Below, in pieces: positions 21,126-33,695 of a stretch of DNA of 64,000 nucleotides. A model generated the notes under the pieces. The model was not told the origin of the DNA and did no database searches. It worked only from the letters and a program-made list of their open reading frames with translations. Position numbers and translations under genes: made by a program. How positions within the stretch are numbered: position 1 is the stretch's first letter; every line of letters begins with the position of its first letter. The DNA lies in the NCBI GenBank assembly GCA_902596205.1, contig CACJSY010000001.1, forward strand, positions 1 to 64,000, given 5' to 3'. This DNA is from an uncultured Pelagibacteraceae bacterium. Its GTDB lineage: Bacteria; Pseudomonadota; Alphaproteobacteria; Pelagibacterales; Pelagibacteraceae.

Positions 21126-23197
21126 TGTTCAAAATACATAAAGAAGAAATAGAAGTTAATGGTAAAAAATTAACTTTAGAGACAGGAAAGGTAGCTCGAC
21201 AAGCAGATGGAGCAATTATTGCATCATTAGGTGAAACAGTAGTAATAGCAACCGCTGTAGGGGCAAAAAAATTAAATGATGGTCAAGATTATTTTCCATT
21301 ATCAGTTAATTACCAAGAAAAATATTATGCAGCTGGAAAAATTCCAGGTGGATATTTTAAAAGAGAAGCAAGACCTACTGAAGCTGAGACTTTAATTTCA
21401 AGATTAATTGACAGACCTATAAGACCTTTATTTCCCTCAAGCTTTTTGAATGAAGTTCAACTGCTTCCAACAGTATTATCTTACGATGGTGAAAATCAAC
21501 CAGATATTTTGTCAATTATAGCTTCATCAGCGGCATTAGCTATTTCTGGCTTGCCATTTCAAGGTCCTATAGGCGCAAGTAGAGTTGGATATAAAGATGG
21601 AAAATATTTATTAAACCCATCTATTGAAGAATTAAAAGAATCAGAATTAGATTTAGTTGTAGCAGGAACAAAAGATGCAGTTTTAATGGTAGAGTCTGAA
21701 ACTTCAGGATTATCTGAGAAAGTGATGTTAGATGCTGTAAAATTTGGACATGAAAACTTTGTACCAATAATTGAAGCAATAGAAAAATTAGCCAAAAAAG
21801 CTGGAAAGCCAAAATGGGAAGTCGAAGAGATTGATCATTCTCAGGTTAAAAATAAAATATCTGAAAAATTTGAAAAAGATTTAAGAAGCGCATTTAAAGA
21901 AATTGATAAGAAAAAAAGGTCTACAGCTATTTCTGAAATAGAGACTAAATGTAAAGAAATGTTTGCTGAGGATGAAAATGTTACCGAAAATCAAGCTATG
22001 GCTCAACTTAAGTCTTTAGAAAAAGATATTGTTAGAACTGCAATCTTAAAAGATAAGAAAAGAATAGATGGTAGAGGTTTAGCAGATGTTAGACAAATTA
22101 AATGTGAGGTGGGTGTATTACCAAGAACACATGGTTCTGCACTTTTCACTAGGGGAGAAACGCAAGCACTTGTTGTTACTACACTAGGCATGACAGATGA
22201 TGAGCAGAGATTGGAAAGTCTTGAGGGAATGCAAAGATCGAATTTTATGTTGCATTATAATTTTCCACCTTTTTCAGTAGGTGAATGTGGTAGAATTGGA
22301 ACTGGAAGACGAGAAATTGGTCATGGTAAATTAGCTTGGAGAGCTATTAATTCCTCTTTACCTTCAAAAGAGAACTTTCCTTATACATTGCGAGTAGTTT
22401 CAGAAATAACTGAGTCTAATGGATCTTCATCGATGGCTACAGTTTGTGGAACTTCGCTTTCATTGATGGATGCAGGTGTGCCTATAAAAGAGCCTGTAGC
22501 TGGAATTGCCATGGGATTAATTAAAGAAGGTGATGATTTTTCAGTTCTATCAGATATTTTAGGAGATGAAGATCATTTAGGAGATATGGATTTTAAAGTT
22601 GCTGGCACAAAAAATGGCATAACTTCATTACAAATGGATATCAAAATAACAGGAATAACATTCGAAATAATGGAAAAAGCATTAAATCAAGCTAAAGAAG
22701 GAAGAGAGCATATTCTAGGTGAAATGAATAAAGCTATTAAAACATCAAGAAAAGAGTTTTCAAAGCACACACCAAAGATGGAAACAATTAAAGTCGATAA
22801 AAAAGATATTGCTACTGTAATTGGTAAAGGTGGAGCTACGATAAGAGAGATTGTAGAGACATCCGGTGCAAAAGTTGACGTTAAAGATACTGGCGAAGTA
22901 ACAGTTGCAGCACCTGATGAAGCATCTAGAAATAAAGCGATTGAATTTATCAAAAGTTTAATTGCTAAACCTGAAATGGGAAAAATTTATAAAGGAAAAG
23001 TTGTAAAAATTATGGAATTTGGTGCTTTTGTAAATTTCTTAGGCAAACAAGATGGACTAGTTCATATTTCAGAATTAGCTGATAAAAGAGTGGCTAAAGT
23101 TGGAGATGTGGTTAAAGAGGGAGACGAAGTATCTGTGAAAGTAGTGGGATTTGATAGAGGTAAAGTAAAATTATCAATGAAACAAGCTTCTGCTTAA
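21125..23197 (+). CDS. pnp: Polyribonucleotide nucleotidyltransferase
   Basis: [32 protein letters not shown] and S1 domains at C-terminus. Confidence 0.98.
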   Translation: MFKIHKEEIEVNGKKLTLETGKVARQADGAIIASLGETVVIATAVGAKKLNDGQDYFPLSVNYQEKYYAAGKIPGGYFKREARPTEAETLISRLIDRPIRPLFPSSFLNEVQLLPTVLSYDGENQPDILSIIASSAALAISGLPFQGPIGASRVGYKDGKYLLNPSIEELKESELDLVVAGTKDAVLMVESETSGLSEKVMLDAVKFGHENFVPIIEAIEKLAKKAGKPKWEVEEIDHSQVKNKISEKFEKDLRSAFKEIDKKKRSTAISEIETKCKEMFAEDENVTENQAMAQLKSLEKDIVRTAILKDKKRIDGRGLADVRQIKCEVGVLPRTHGSALFTRGETQALVVTTLGMTDDEQRLESLEGMQRSNFMLHYNFPPFSVGECGRIGTGRREIGHGKLAWRAINSSLPSKENFPYTLRVVSEITESNGSSSMATVCGTSLSLMDAGVPIKEPVAGIAMGLIKEGDDFSVLSDILGDEDHLGDMDFKVAGTKNGITSLQMDIKITGITFEIMEKALNQAKEGREHILGEMNKAIKTSRKEFSKHTPKMETIKVDKKDIATVIGKGGATIREIVETSGAKVDVKDTGEVTVAAPDEASRNKAIEFIKSLIAKPEMGKIYKGKVVKIMEFGAFVNFLGKQDGLVHISELADKRVAKVGDVVKEGDEVSVKVVGFDRGKVKLSMKQASA

Positions 23198-23979
23198 GTC
23201 ATATTTTTAGGATCTGGCATTCCTACTTTATTATAACCTGCATCTACATAGTGAATTTCACCAGTAACACCTGCAGCTAAATTACTTAACAAATATAACG
23301 CAGAATTCCCTACATCGTGAATGTCAACATTTCTTTTCAAAAAAGAATGGTCTTCATTCCACTTGTACAAAAATTTTGCATCACCTATTGCTGAAGCTGC
23401 TAAAGTTTTAATTGGACCAGCACTTATAGCATTAACTCTAATTTTTTTTTGACCGAGATCTCTTGCTAAATATTTTACGCTAGCTTCTAATGCAGATTTG
23501 CAAACTCCCATCACATTATAATTAGGAATAGCTTTAGTTGACTCATAAGTAAGAGTTAATAAACTACCACCCTCTTTCATTACTTTACATGCTTCTTTAG
23601 AAACCTCCGTAAATGAAAAGCAAGATATAAGCATACTTCTTAAAAAATTCTCTCTAGATGTGTTTAAGTATTCTCCAGATAATTCTGATTTATCAGAGAA
23701 AGCTACCGCATGAACTACAAAATCAATTTCACCCCATTTCGCCTTAATATCCTCAAACAATTTCACTACCTCTTCTTTTTTTTCTACGTCACAACTAAAA
23801 GTAACTTTTGAATTTAATTTTTCTGCTAAAGGTATTACTCTTTTTTTTAAAGCATCACCAAGATAAGTAAAAGCTAGCTCAGCACCAGCTTCAGCAAGTT
23901 TTTGAGAAATTCCCCAGGCAATAGATCTTTCGTTGGCTACTCCCATGATTAATCCTTTTTTACCTTTCATTAAACTCAT
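23194..23979 (-). CDS. fabI: Enoyl-[acyl-carrier-protein] reductase (SDR type)
   Basis: [64 protein letters not shown]. Confidence 0.94.
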   Translation of the reverse strand: MSLMKGKKGLIMGVANERSIAWGISQKLAEAGAELAFTYLGDALKKRVIPLAEKLNSKVTFSCDVEKKEEVVKLFEDIKAKWGEIDFVVHAVAFSDKSELSGEYLNTSRENFLRSMLISCFSFTEVSKEACKVMKEGGSLLTLTYESTKAIPNYNVMGVCKSALEASVKYLARDLGQKKIRVNAISAGPIKTLAASAIGDAKFLYKWNEDHSFLKRNVDIHDVGNSALYLLSNLAAGVTGEIHYVDAGYNKVGMPDPKNMT

Positions 23980-23981
23980 AA

Positions 23982-25193
23982 TTACACCTTTTCAAAAATT
24001 AAAGCAGCGTTAGTTCCACCAAAACCAAAACTATTAGACATGACTGTATTAAGTGAAAGCCCTTTTTCAGTTTTAGTTATTATTGGGAATTTTTTGGCTT
24101 CATCATCCATTTCCTTAATATTAGCTGATCCAGCAATAAAATTATTTTTCATCATAATCAAACAGTAAATAGCTTCATGCACTGAAGCCGCTCCTAATGG
24201 GTGCCCTGATAAAGATTTTGTTGAGCTTATTTTAGGAATATTCTCACCAAAAGTTTTTTTAACAGCATTTAATTCTGTAATATCTCCCACAGGTGTTGAT
24301 GTTCCGTGAGTATTTATATAATCAATCTTATTTTTAGAAGTAACCATAGCCATTTGCATACATCTAACTGCTCCTTCACCTGATGGCGCAACCATATCAT
24401 ATCCATCTGAAGTTGCACCATAACCAGTTAGTTCAGCATAAATTTTTGCTCCTCTAGCCTTTGCATGTTCATATTCTTCAAGCACCAGCACACCAGCTCC
24501 GCCAGCAATTACAAAACCGTCTCTATTTTTATCATAAGCGCGTGAAGCAGTTTCAGGTTTATCATTATACTTTGATGAAAGAGCGGTCATAGCATCAAAC
24601 ATAGCTGTCATAGCCCAATGAACTTCCTCACTTCCACCTGCAAAAACCACATCTTGCTTTCCCATTTGTATGAGTTCCATAGAATTTCCAATGCAGTGCC
24701 CACTAGTTGCGCATGCAGAACTCATTGTATAATTTGTACCTTTAATTTTAAAAGGAACCGCAAGTGTTGCGGAAGCTGTACTACCCATTGTTCTTGGCAC
24801 AATAAATGGCCCCATTAATTTTGGAGTTTTCGCTCTAGTTTTATCTGCTGCCAAAATTACGTTTTCGATAGAAGGTCCCCCAGAACCCATGACAATTCCA
24901 GTTTTAAAATTACTTACTTCTTTTTCCTCTAATCCGGAATCTTTAATAGCTTCTTTCATTGCAATATAATTATAAGCTGAACCAGATCCCATAAATCTAA
25001 TTGTTTTTCTATCTACAAAATCTGAGAGTTTAATATTTGGTTTTCCATGCACATGACTCTTAAGATTATGCTCTTTATACTCTTCAGCAAAAGATATACC
25101 TGATTTAGAATTTAAAAGTGATTGATGAACTTCTTCTTGATTATTCCCTAAACAAGATACTATACCTAGACCAGTAACTACTACTCTTCTCAT
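23982..25193 (-). CDS. fabB: Beta-ketoacyl-ACP synthase I
   Basis: [29 protein letters not shown] active-site Cys, [26 protein letters not shown]; adjacent to fabA and fabI. Confidence 0.95.
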   Translation of the reverse strand: MRRVVVTGLGIVSCLGNNQEEVHQSLLNSKSGISFAEEYKEHNLKSHVHGKPNIKLSDFVDRKTIRFMGSGSAYNYIAMKEAIKDSGLEEKEVSNFKTGIVMGSGGPSIENVILAADKTRAKTPKLMGPFIVPRTMGSTASATLAVPFKIKGTNYTMSSACATSGHCIGNSMELIQMGKQDVVFAGGSEEVHWAMTAMFDAMTALSSKYNDKPETASRAYDKNRDGFVIAGGAGVLVLEEYEHAKARGAKIYAELTGYGATSDGYDMVAPSGEGAVRCMQMAMVTSKNKIDYINTHGTSTPVGDITELNAVKKTFGENIPKISSTKSLSGHPLGAASVHEAIYCLIMMKNNFIAGSANIKEMDDEAKKFPIITKTEKGLSLNTVMSNSFGFGGTNAALIFEKV

Positions 25194-25693
25194 GATTTAA
25201 ATAACCCTACTTTCAAATTTTCTGCTCGATAAATAATTTTACCATCGGCGCTTAAAATTCCATTTGCCAGACCAACAGCTGTCCCCTCTTTTTTTAGAAT
25301 TCTTTTCATATTTATCTCATATGTAGCTATTTTTATATTTTTCAAAACTTCACCTGTGAATTTTACTGAATTTACACCTAAAGCTCTACCTTTTCCTGGT
25401 TCCCCAATCCATCCCAAGTAAAAACCTACTAGTTGCCACATAGCATCTAATCCTAAACATCCTGGCATTACTGGATCTTTTTGAAAATGGCAGTCAAAAA
25501 ACCATAAGTTGTCTTTGATATCAAGTTCGGCTTTGATAAACCCTTTTTTAAATTCTCCAGTATCTTTTTTAATTTCTGTAATCCTATCAAACATTAACAT
25601 TGGAGGTAATGGAAGTTTAGCGTTTCCTTCACCAAATAATTTTCCCTCTCCACACGAAATTAACTCTTCATAATTGTAGCTGTTTTTTTGCAT
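25190..25693 (-). CDS. fabA: 3-hydroxydecanoyl-ACP dehydratase/isomerase
   Basis: [41 protein letters not shown]. Confidence 0.96.
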   Translation of the reverse strand: MQKNSYNYEELISCGEGKLFGEGNAKLPLPPMLMFDRITEIKKDTGEFKKGFIKAELDIKDNLWFFDCHFQKDPVMPGCLGLDAMWQLVGFYLGWIGEPGKGRALGVNSVKFTGEVLKNIKIATYEINMKRILKKEGTAVGLANGILSADGKIIYRAENLKVGLFKS

Positions 25694-25744
25694 GATTTAG
25701 AAACTGTTTTACTTGATTTAGCAAAAGTTTCATATATATTTGTG

Positions 25745-25765
25745 TTTAGAATGATTATAAACTAG
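25745..25765 (+). promoter_or_regulatory. Putative Irr/ICE-like operator upstream of irr
   Basis: TTTAGAATGATTATAAACTAG; imperfect 7-3-7 palindrome. Differs from 26215-26235 at one of 21 positions. Confidence 0.65.
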
Positions 25766-25784
25766 TAAAAAAACTTCTAAAAAC

Positions 25785-26192
25785 GTGAAAAAAATAGATA
25801 TTTTTAAAAAATTAAGATCTTCTGGTTTAAGACCTACAAAACAGAGAGTAGAAATTGCCAAATTTTTATTTGAAAGAGATAAAACATTTCATTTTACTGT
25901 TGAAAGCTTAGATAAACTTTTAGCTAAAAGAACTACATCTAAATTTGCGTTAGCTACAATTTATAACACTGTGCATGCTTTTAAGAAAGCCGGACACTTA
26001 AGCGAAGTAGAAGTAAGAGGAAAAAAAACTTATTTTGATACGAACATTACTAACCATCATCATTTTTATGATAGTGAAACTTGTGAATTAATTGACATAG
26101 ATGCTAATGATGTGGTTATCCAAAAAATTCCAAAAGCACCTAATGGAAAAAAAATCAAAAACGTAGAGGTATTTATAAATTTAAAAAATTGA
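25785..26192 (+). CDS. irr: Irr-type Fur-family iron/heme response regulator
   Basis: LRSSGLRPTKQRVEIAKFLFE, FALATIYNTVHAFKKAGHL, TNHHHFYDSETCELIDID (Irr HHH region); divergent to fabA. Confidence 0.88.
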   Translation: MKKIDIFKKLRSSGLRPTKQRVEIAKFLFERDKTFHFTVESLDKLLAKRTTSKFALATIYNTVHAFKKAGHLSEVEVRGKKTYFDTNITNHHHFYDSETCELIDIDANDVVIQKIPKAPNGKKIKNVEVFINLKN

Positions 26193-26217
26193 CAGTTTGT
26201 CGCTTGATTTTTACTTT
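26189..26217 (+). promoter_or_regulatory. Putative sigma70-type promoter of katG
   Basis: TTGACA (26189-26194), 17-bp spacer, TACTTT (26212-26217), overlapping the Irr-like box. Confidence 0.55.
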
Positions 26218-26235
26218 AGAATTATTATAAACTAG
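26215..26235 (+). promoter_or_regulatory. Putative Irr/ICE-like operator upstream of katG
   Basis: TTTAGAATTATTATAAACTAG, 10 bp before the katG ATG and overlapping the putative -10. Confidence 0.65.
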
Positions 26236-28419
<2,184 letters not shown>

Positions 28420-28420
28420 A

Positions 28421-29050
28421 ATGAAAAGTGTGGTGACAATGAAAAATGTCGAAAATTTAAACAAAAAACTTTCTAACGACTTCTATATTGTTCCAAACCT
28501 TAAATTTGATATTGATAAATTAAGATCTGATTTAGAAAAGATTTTAAAAAAGAAAAAATTTAATTCATTAGGGATTAAAAACTTTGCAGCAATACCTTTG
28601 AATCAAATACCTGGTGACAAGTCATCCATAGAAGGTCATAATGTTAGAGGTACTTATTGGACAATTCCAAATGAAAGTGGGAAAGAAGCAAAGAGAGACA
28701 AAGATATTGACGAGTCAAAATATACAGAAATACTTAAAGAATTTAAGGGTACTTACTATGAAGAGGTTTTTAACATTTTACGAAAAAATTTTAAATTAGG
28801 AAGAGTTAGAATACTTTTAAAAGAACCTAGATCCACTTTGAGCTGGCACAGAGACCCTGAGCCAAGACTTCATATTCCAATTATTACAAATAAAGGATGT
28901 AGAATGGTGATTGAGGATGTTAGCAAACATATGCCCGCAGATGGATCAGTTACAATTACAAATAATACAAAATATCATAATTTTTTTAACGGAGGGGAAC
29001 AAAATAGAATTCATTTAGTAGCATGTGTTCTAGAAAATCCATTTAATTAA
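28421..29050 (+). CDS. Putative aspartyl/asparaginyl beta-hydroxylase-like Fe(II)/2-oxoglutarate dioxygenase
   Basis: LSWHRDPEPRLHIPIITNKGCRMVIED (HxD) and TKYHNFFNGGEQNRIHLVACV (distal His plus Arg). Confidence 0.65.
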   Translation: MKSVVTMKNVENLNKKLSNDFYIVPNLKFDIDKLRSDLEKILKKKKFNSLGIKNFAAIPLNQIPGDKSSIEGHNVRGTYWTIPNESGKEAKRDKDIDESKYTEILKEFKGTYYEEVFNILRKNFKLGRVRILLKEPRSTLSWHRDPEPRLHIPIITNKGCRMVIEDVSKHMPADGSVTITNNTKYHNFFNGGEQNRIHLVACVLENPFN

Positions 29051-29293
29051 ATGACAGAATTTACTCACGGAATATTATCAGCCTCTAAAACTATTTATGA
29101 TAACAATAAAGGTTCCATATTAAGAACAATAATTTACACAATTGGTCACTTTGCCATTGCCATAACTGTTTTAATGTTAGTTGCTGATGTTTCTTTTATG
29201 ATTGCTCTTACAGATGCAATAGTTGAACCATTAGCTAATGCTATTTGGTATTTTATACTAGATAAATTATGGACAGCTAAGTACAAAAAATAA
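29051..29293 (+). CDS. DUF2061-like small membrane protein
   Basis: KGSILRTIIYTIGHFAIAITVLMLVADVSFMIALTDAIVEPLANAIWYFILDKLW; 80 aa with hydrophobic helices. Confidence 0.65.
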   Translation: MTEFTHGILSASKTIYDNNKGSILRTIIYTIGHFAIAITVLMLVADVSFMIALTDAIVEPLANAIWYFILDKLWTAKYKK

Positions 29294-29737
29294 CTATAGC
29301 AATCCCCATAAGCTATCCCTTTTTACCCAACCATTGAATTCACCAGAATAAACTTTGCACCATTCAACTTTGCATTTCTTAATTTTTAACAATCTTCCCT
29401 TTTTAACCAAAGCAACTGGATTAGAATAAATAGTGGAACCGCTGAACATGATTAATTCCTCATCAATTACTATTGCTGCTTTTTTTTTTGATAATTGAGA
29501 AATATGTATCCAACCAGAATTGTTTTCATGATCCCTTATTTTTCTGAAATTTTCTGAGCTATCTTGCACTAACACTGGTAGGAATTTTTTCTTATAAAAA
29601 ATTTTAATGGGATAATCAAAAGAAGGCCCTTGACGTAAATTTACTATATCATTTCTTAAAGTTCTAAAATATTCATCTTTTGAATAAAGATTGATTGAAA
29701 AAAAATAAAAAAATAAAATGATTATTATTAAACGCAT
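29294..29737 (-). CDS. Secreted bacterial SH3-domain protein
   Basis: Signal peptide plus RTLRNDIVNLRQGPSFDYPIK and SGWIHISQLSKKKAAIV SH3-type repeats. Confidence 0.75.
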   Translation of the reverse strand: MRLIIIILFFYFFSINLYSKDEYFRTLRNDIVNLRQGPSFDYPIKIFYKKKFLPVLVQDSSENFRKIRDHENNSGWIHISQLSKKKAAIVIDEELIMFSGSTIYSNPVALVKKGRLLKIKKCKVEWCKVYSGEFNGWVKRDSLWGLL

Positions 29738-30474
29738 TTATTTAAACATTTTGGATTTTTATTGATTTTAACTCTTCTTAAAGTCATTTTAAGTGAATTA
29801 AACACTAAAAAATTATTATTTAAATCGTCTTTCAAATTTAAAACTGTTTTCAAAACTTCGTTTGCCTGAAGTGATCCAAGTATTCCGGCTACAGGTGAAA
29901 ATATACCTTCAGTCTCACAATTGTTCTCCCTTATTGGTAACTCAGGCATAAAACACCTAAAACAGGGAATTTTTTTTTTAAAATCAAATTTAAAAAGGTG
30001 CCCGTCAAATTTACTAATTGCACCCGAAATTAAAATTTTTTTTTTACTTTTACAATAATCATTAATTAAATATCTAGTTTCAAAGTTATCTGTACCATCG
30101 CAAATGATATTGTAATCTTTTAAGATAGAATTAATATTTTTTGTTGAAATTTTTTTTTTAAAAGTTTTTATTTTGATTTTTTTATAAATTTTGATGACTT
30201 TAGATTTTGCTTGTACAACTTTATATTTTCCAAGATCTGAAGTATTGAACAATATCTGCCTGTTCAAATTTCCTAATTCCACTTTATCATGATCAACAAT
30301 ACCAATATTATTTATTCCTGATGAGGCAAGATAAGTTAAAAGTGGGCATCCCAAACCACCTATTCCTATAATCAAAACTTTTGCCTTTTTGATTTTCTCT
30401 TGACCCGCAATGCCTACTTTTTTTAATATAATTTGTTTTTCGAATCTTTCAAATTCCTTAAACTTAATAGACAT
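29728..30474 (-). CDS. ThiF/MoeB/HesA-family adenylyltransferase
   Basis: RFEKQIILKKVGIAGQEKIKKAKVLIIGIGGLGCPLLTYLASSGINNIGIVDHDKVELGNLNRQILF; IICDGTDNFETRYLINDYC. Confidence 0.9.
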   Translation of the reverse strand: MSIKFKEFERFEKQIILKKVGIAGQEKIKKAKVLIIGIGGLGCPLLTYLASSGINNIGIVDHDKVELGNLNRQILFNTSDLGKYKVVQAKSKVIKIYKKIKIKTFKKKISTKNINSILKDYNIICDGTDNFETRYLINDYCKSKKKILISGAISKFDGHLFKFDFKKKIPCFRCFMPELPIRENNCETEGIFSPVAGILGSLQANEVLKTVLNLKDDLNNNFLVFNSLKMTLRRVKINKNPKCLNKCV

Positions 30475-30477
30475 TAA

Positions 30478-30921
30478 TTATTTTACTCCTGTTGAACCAA
30501 ATCCCCCAGATCCACGCTTTGTATCATTAAGAGTTTCTACTTCTTTTAATTTTGCTCTCACAACAGGGCATACAACCATTTGAGCTATACGTAGACCTTT
30601 TTCAACGATAAAAATTTTATCACTAAGATTTATTAGTATTACTTTGAGTTCACCTCTATAATCTGCATCTATTGTTCCTGGAGTATTTAAAACACTAATT
30701 TGATTTTTAGCAGCTAAACCAGATCTAGGTCTAATTTGAATTTCAAAGTTTTTTGGAATACCAACAAATAAACCTGTCGGTATTATTTTGGTCTCTCCAG
30801 GTTTAATCTCAATTTTTATGTCTATATTTGCTGCTAAGTCTAATCCAGAGGAGCCGTCAGTCTCGTATTTTGGCAATGGCACATTTTTTGATAACCTTTT
30901 AATTAATATTTCTGTCATCAA
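30478..30921 (-). CDS. dut: dUTP diphosphatase
   Basis: GSSGLDLAA, PRSGLAAKNQISVLNTPGTIDADYRGELKVILIN, RGSGGFGSTG. Confidence 0.96.
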   Translation of the reverse strand: MMTEILIKRLSKNVPLPKYETDGSSGLDLAANIDIKIEIKPGETKIIPTGLFVGIPKNFEIQIRPRSGLAAKNQISVLNTPGTIDADYRGELKVILINLSDKIFIVEKGLRIAQMVVCPVVRAKLKEVETLNDTKRGSGGFGSTGVK

Positions 30922-32125
30922 TTAATTTATCCAACAATATTTGGGCAATTATATTAGCGATTAAACTTTTCTTATTTTTTTTAATTGATTTAATTTTTCC
31001 AGTTTTATCAATCACAGAAACCTTATTGAAATCAGAGTTAAATCCAATATCCTTTTTAGAAACATCATTTGCAAAAATAAAATCACAATGTTTGTTTTTA
31101 AGTTTTTTAATTGAATTTCCTAAAACATCATGAGTTTCTGCAGAAAAACCTGCTACTATTCGTGGCCTACTTTTATTATTCTTTGATATAAACTCAAGTA
31201 TATCATTATTTTTTATAAAATTAATTGACTCAAAATTTAACTTATCTTTTTTTAATTTATTTTTATTTTTTTGGATTGGTTTAAAATCAGCTACTGCAGC
31301 TGCACACACAGCTAAATCAACTGGTAAAGTTTTTTTTACTTCAGATAGCATTTCATCTGCTGAAGTAATTTTTTTTACTTTAATATTTTTAGGAACTACA
31401 AATGTTGAGGGACCTGCTATTAAAGTTGTATTTATTCCTAATTTATCAAGTGCTAAAGCTATCTCATATCCTTGTTTTCCACTTGACTCATTAGAAATGT
31501 ATCTAATTGGATCTAAGTACTCTCTTGTAGGTCCAGTAGTAACTAACGCTTTTAAATTTTTATCTTTAACAATATTTTTTTTATGAAAATAATTCTTTAG
31601 AAAAAAGAAAATTTGTCTTGGGCTTGACATTTTACCTTCACCAAATTCTCCACAAGCCATTTCCCCTTTTTCTGGCCCAACAAACAAATAACCATAATCT
31701 TGTAAAACTTCTAAATTCTTTTGAGTAGCCTTGTGTAACCACATTCTTACATTCATTGCTGGAACTAATAAGATATCTTTATCAGCTGCCAATATTACTG
31801 TAGTAGCTAAATCCTCGGCTTTTCCACTTGTTAGTTTGCTCATAAAGTTAGCAGTGGTTGGCATTACAATAATTATATCAGCCCATCGAGATAGTCCTAT
31901 ATGATCTATTTCTTCTTCTAATTCTTTGTCGAACAAATTTTCAAAAGTCTTGGTGCCTGTTAAAGTTGTTATTGATAAAGAAGTCACAAATTCTTTACCG
32001 CTTTTTGTAAGGATGGTTTTAATTTCCGCGCCATTTTTTTTAAGCAATCTAATTAGGTCTAGCGTTTTATACGCAGCTATTCCCCCTCCTACAATAATCA
32101 ATATTTTTTTATTTTTTAATGTCAT
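30899..32125 (-). CDS. coaBC: Bifunctional phosphopantothenoylcysteine decarboxylase / phosphopantothenate-cysteine ligase
   Basis: VGGGIAAYKTLDLIRLLKKNGAE, PAMNVRMW, TTGPTREYLDPIRYISNESSGKQGYEIA. Confidence 0.96.
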   Translation of the reverse strand: MTLKNKKILIIVGGGIAAYKTLDLIRLLKKNGAEIKTILTKSGKEFVTSLSITTLTGTKTFENLFDKELEEEIDHIGLSRWADIIIVMPTTANFMSKLTSGKAEDLATTVILAADKDILLVPAMNVRMWLHKATQKNLEVLQDYGYLFVGPEKGEMACGEFGEGKMSSPRQIFFFLKNYFHKKNIVKDKNLKALVTTGPTREYLDPIRYISNESSGKQGYEIALALDKLGINTTLIAGPSTFVVPKNIKVKKITSADEMLSEVKKTLPVDLAVCAAAVADFKPIQKNKNKLKKDKLNFESINFIKNNDILEFISKNNKSRPRIVAGFSAETHDVLGNSIKKLKNKHCDFIFANDVSKKDIGFNSDFNKVSVIDKTGKIKSIKKNKKSLIANIIAQILLDKLIDDRNIN

Positions 32126-32135
32126 AATTCTAAAT

Positions 32136-33695
32136 TTAGAATACTAATAAAAATACGATTATAATACCAAAAAAACTTATTAATATGTTGTTTCTGAAAT
32201 TTTTGAGTTTCATCTGTTCCATTTCCAGATTTTTATTGTTAATCCCTAGACTTAATTTTCCTTCAGCCATCATTTTTAAAGCATAATCTGCTCTATCCAT
32301 TAATCCTGGAAAATCAGGTATGCGTTTAATTATTTCTGCAGATGTGTTTAAAGCTGTATCGAAAGTAGATTTTGGACTTTTTAAGTTTTTTAACCAATCT
32401 TCTAGTACTGGCCTTGAAACCTCCCAGATATTTGTTTCGGGATACAGTTTACGAGCAACACCTTCAACTACTACCATCGTTTTCTGCAATAACAGAAGTG
32501 GAGGCTGAGTTGCCATGTTAAATTTTTCAGTAATCTCAAATAATTGAGCTAATAAATTACCGCCGGAAATATCTTTTATAGACTGTCCAAATATTGGTTC
32601 CCCAACAGAACGTAATGCTTGAGCAAACTCTTCTTTTGAGGCGTCGCGAGGTACTAAACCAGCTTGAAAATGAACCTCGGCAACTTTTATGTAATCTCTT
32701 TTAATAAACCCATACAAAATTTCTGCTAAAAACTTTCTATTATTTTTGTCCAATCTACCCATAATCCCAAAATCAACTGGAACTATATTTCCTTTAGTAT
32801 CTACAAATAAATTTCCTTGATGCATATCACCGTGAAAGAAACCATCTCTTACTGCTTGCTTTAAAAAATGTTGAATTAAATTCTCAGCTAATTGTTTTAG
32901 CTTGACGCCCTGTTCTTCTAATTTTTTATGCTCTCTAATTGATATCCCATCTACTTTATCTAAAGTGAGTATTCTTTTTGTTGTATAGTTCCAATAAATT
33001 TTAGGAACATTAAATCCCTTATCAAGTTTCGTATTTTCATATAATTCATTAGCAGCAGCAGCCTCAAATCTCAGATCCATTTCAATATTAGTGATTTCTC
33101 TTAAAAGGTGCACTACTTCTACTAGTTTTAATCTCTTAGCTTTTGAAATTGTATTTTCAACGATATATGCAAACAACATAAGGGCATCCAATTCCTCATT
33201 AAATAATTGTTCTATATCTGGTCGTAAGATTTTTATTGCTACCTGTTTTTCTTGATTTTCATTTTTTATTTTTGCAAAATGAACTTGAGCAATAGATGCT
33301 GCCGCTATCGGCTCTCCAATTTGAATAATATTTTGGTATTGTTTCTCACCAATCTCTTTTTTAATAACTTTTTTTGCCTCATAAAGTTCAAAAGCTGGAA
33401 CTTTATCTTGAAGTTTTTCTAAATCTTTTGCCATTTCCTCACCGATTATATCTGGTCGTGTAGCTAAAAATTGCCCAAGTTTTATAAATGTAGTGCCCAT
33501 TCCTTGAAGTGCTTCACAAAGATTTTGACCTGGGTTATTATTTTTTAATTGAGTATTTTTCGAACCAAAAGAAATTAAACTGAAGAATAAATTTACAGAC
33601 AATGGAATTTGATATACTTGATTTATTGTGTCAATTGCACCTGAAGTAGACAGTTTCCTAGCAATTTGAAATAACTTAAAAACTCTTTTTAACAT
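32136..33695 (-). CDS. ubiB: Ubiquinone biosynthesis regulatory kinase-like UbiB
   Basis: GTTFIKLGQFLATRPDI, PIAAASIAQVHFAK, FFHGDMHQGNLFVDTKGNIVPVDFGIMGRL; C-terminal TM. Confidence 0.95.
   Translation of the reverse strand: MLKRVFKLFQIARKLSTSGAIDTINQVYQIPLSVNLFFSLISFGSKNTQLKNNNPGQNLCEALQGMGTTFIKLGQFLATRPDIIGEEMAKDLEKLQDKVPAFELYEAKKVIKKEIGEKQYQNIIQIGEPIAAASIAQVHFAKIKNENQEKQVAIKILRPDIEQLFNEELDALMLFAYIVENTISKAKRLKLVEVVHLLREITNIEMDLRFEAAAANELYENTKLDKGFNVPKIYWNYTTKRILTLDKVDGISIREHKKLEEQGVKLKQLAENLIQHFLKQAVRDGFFHGDMHQGNLFVDTKGNIVPVDFGIMGRLDKNNRKFLAEILYGFIKRDYIKVAEVHFQAGLVPRDASKEEFAQALRSVGEPIFGQSIKDISGGNLLAQLFEITEKFNMATQPPLLLLQKTMVVVEGVARKLYPETNIWEVSRPVLEDWLKNLKSPKSTFDTALNTSAEIIKRIPDFPGLMDRADYALKMMAEGKLSLGINNKNLEMEQMKLKNFRNNILISFFGIIIVFLLVF

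Noticed and set aside
32127-32142. Perfect 16-bp palindrome ATTCTAAATTTAGAAT between ubiB and coaBC
   Set aside because: Made only of common AT-rich words apart from one C and one G, overlaps the ubiB 3' end, and its spacing differs from the Irr-like boxes. Chance is plausible.
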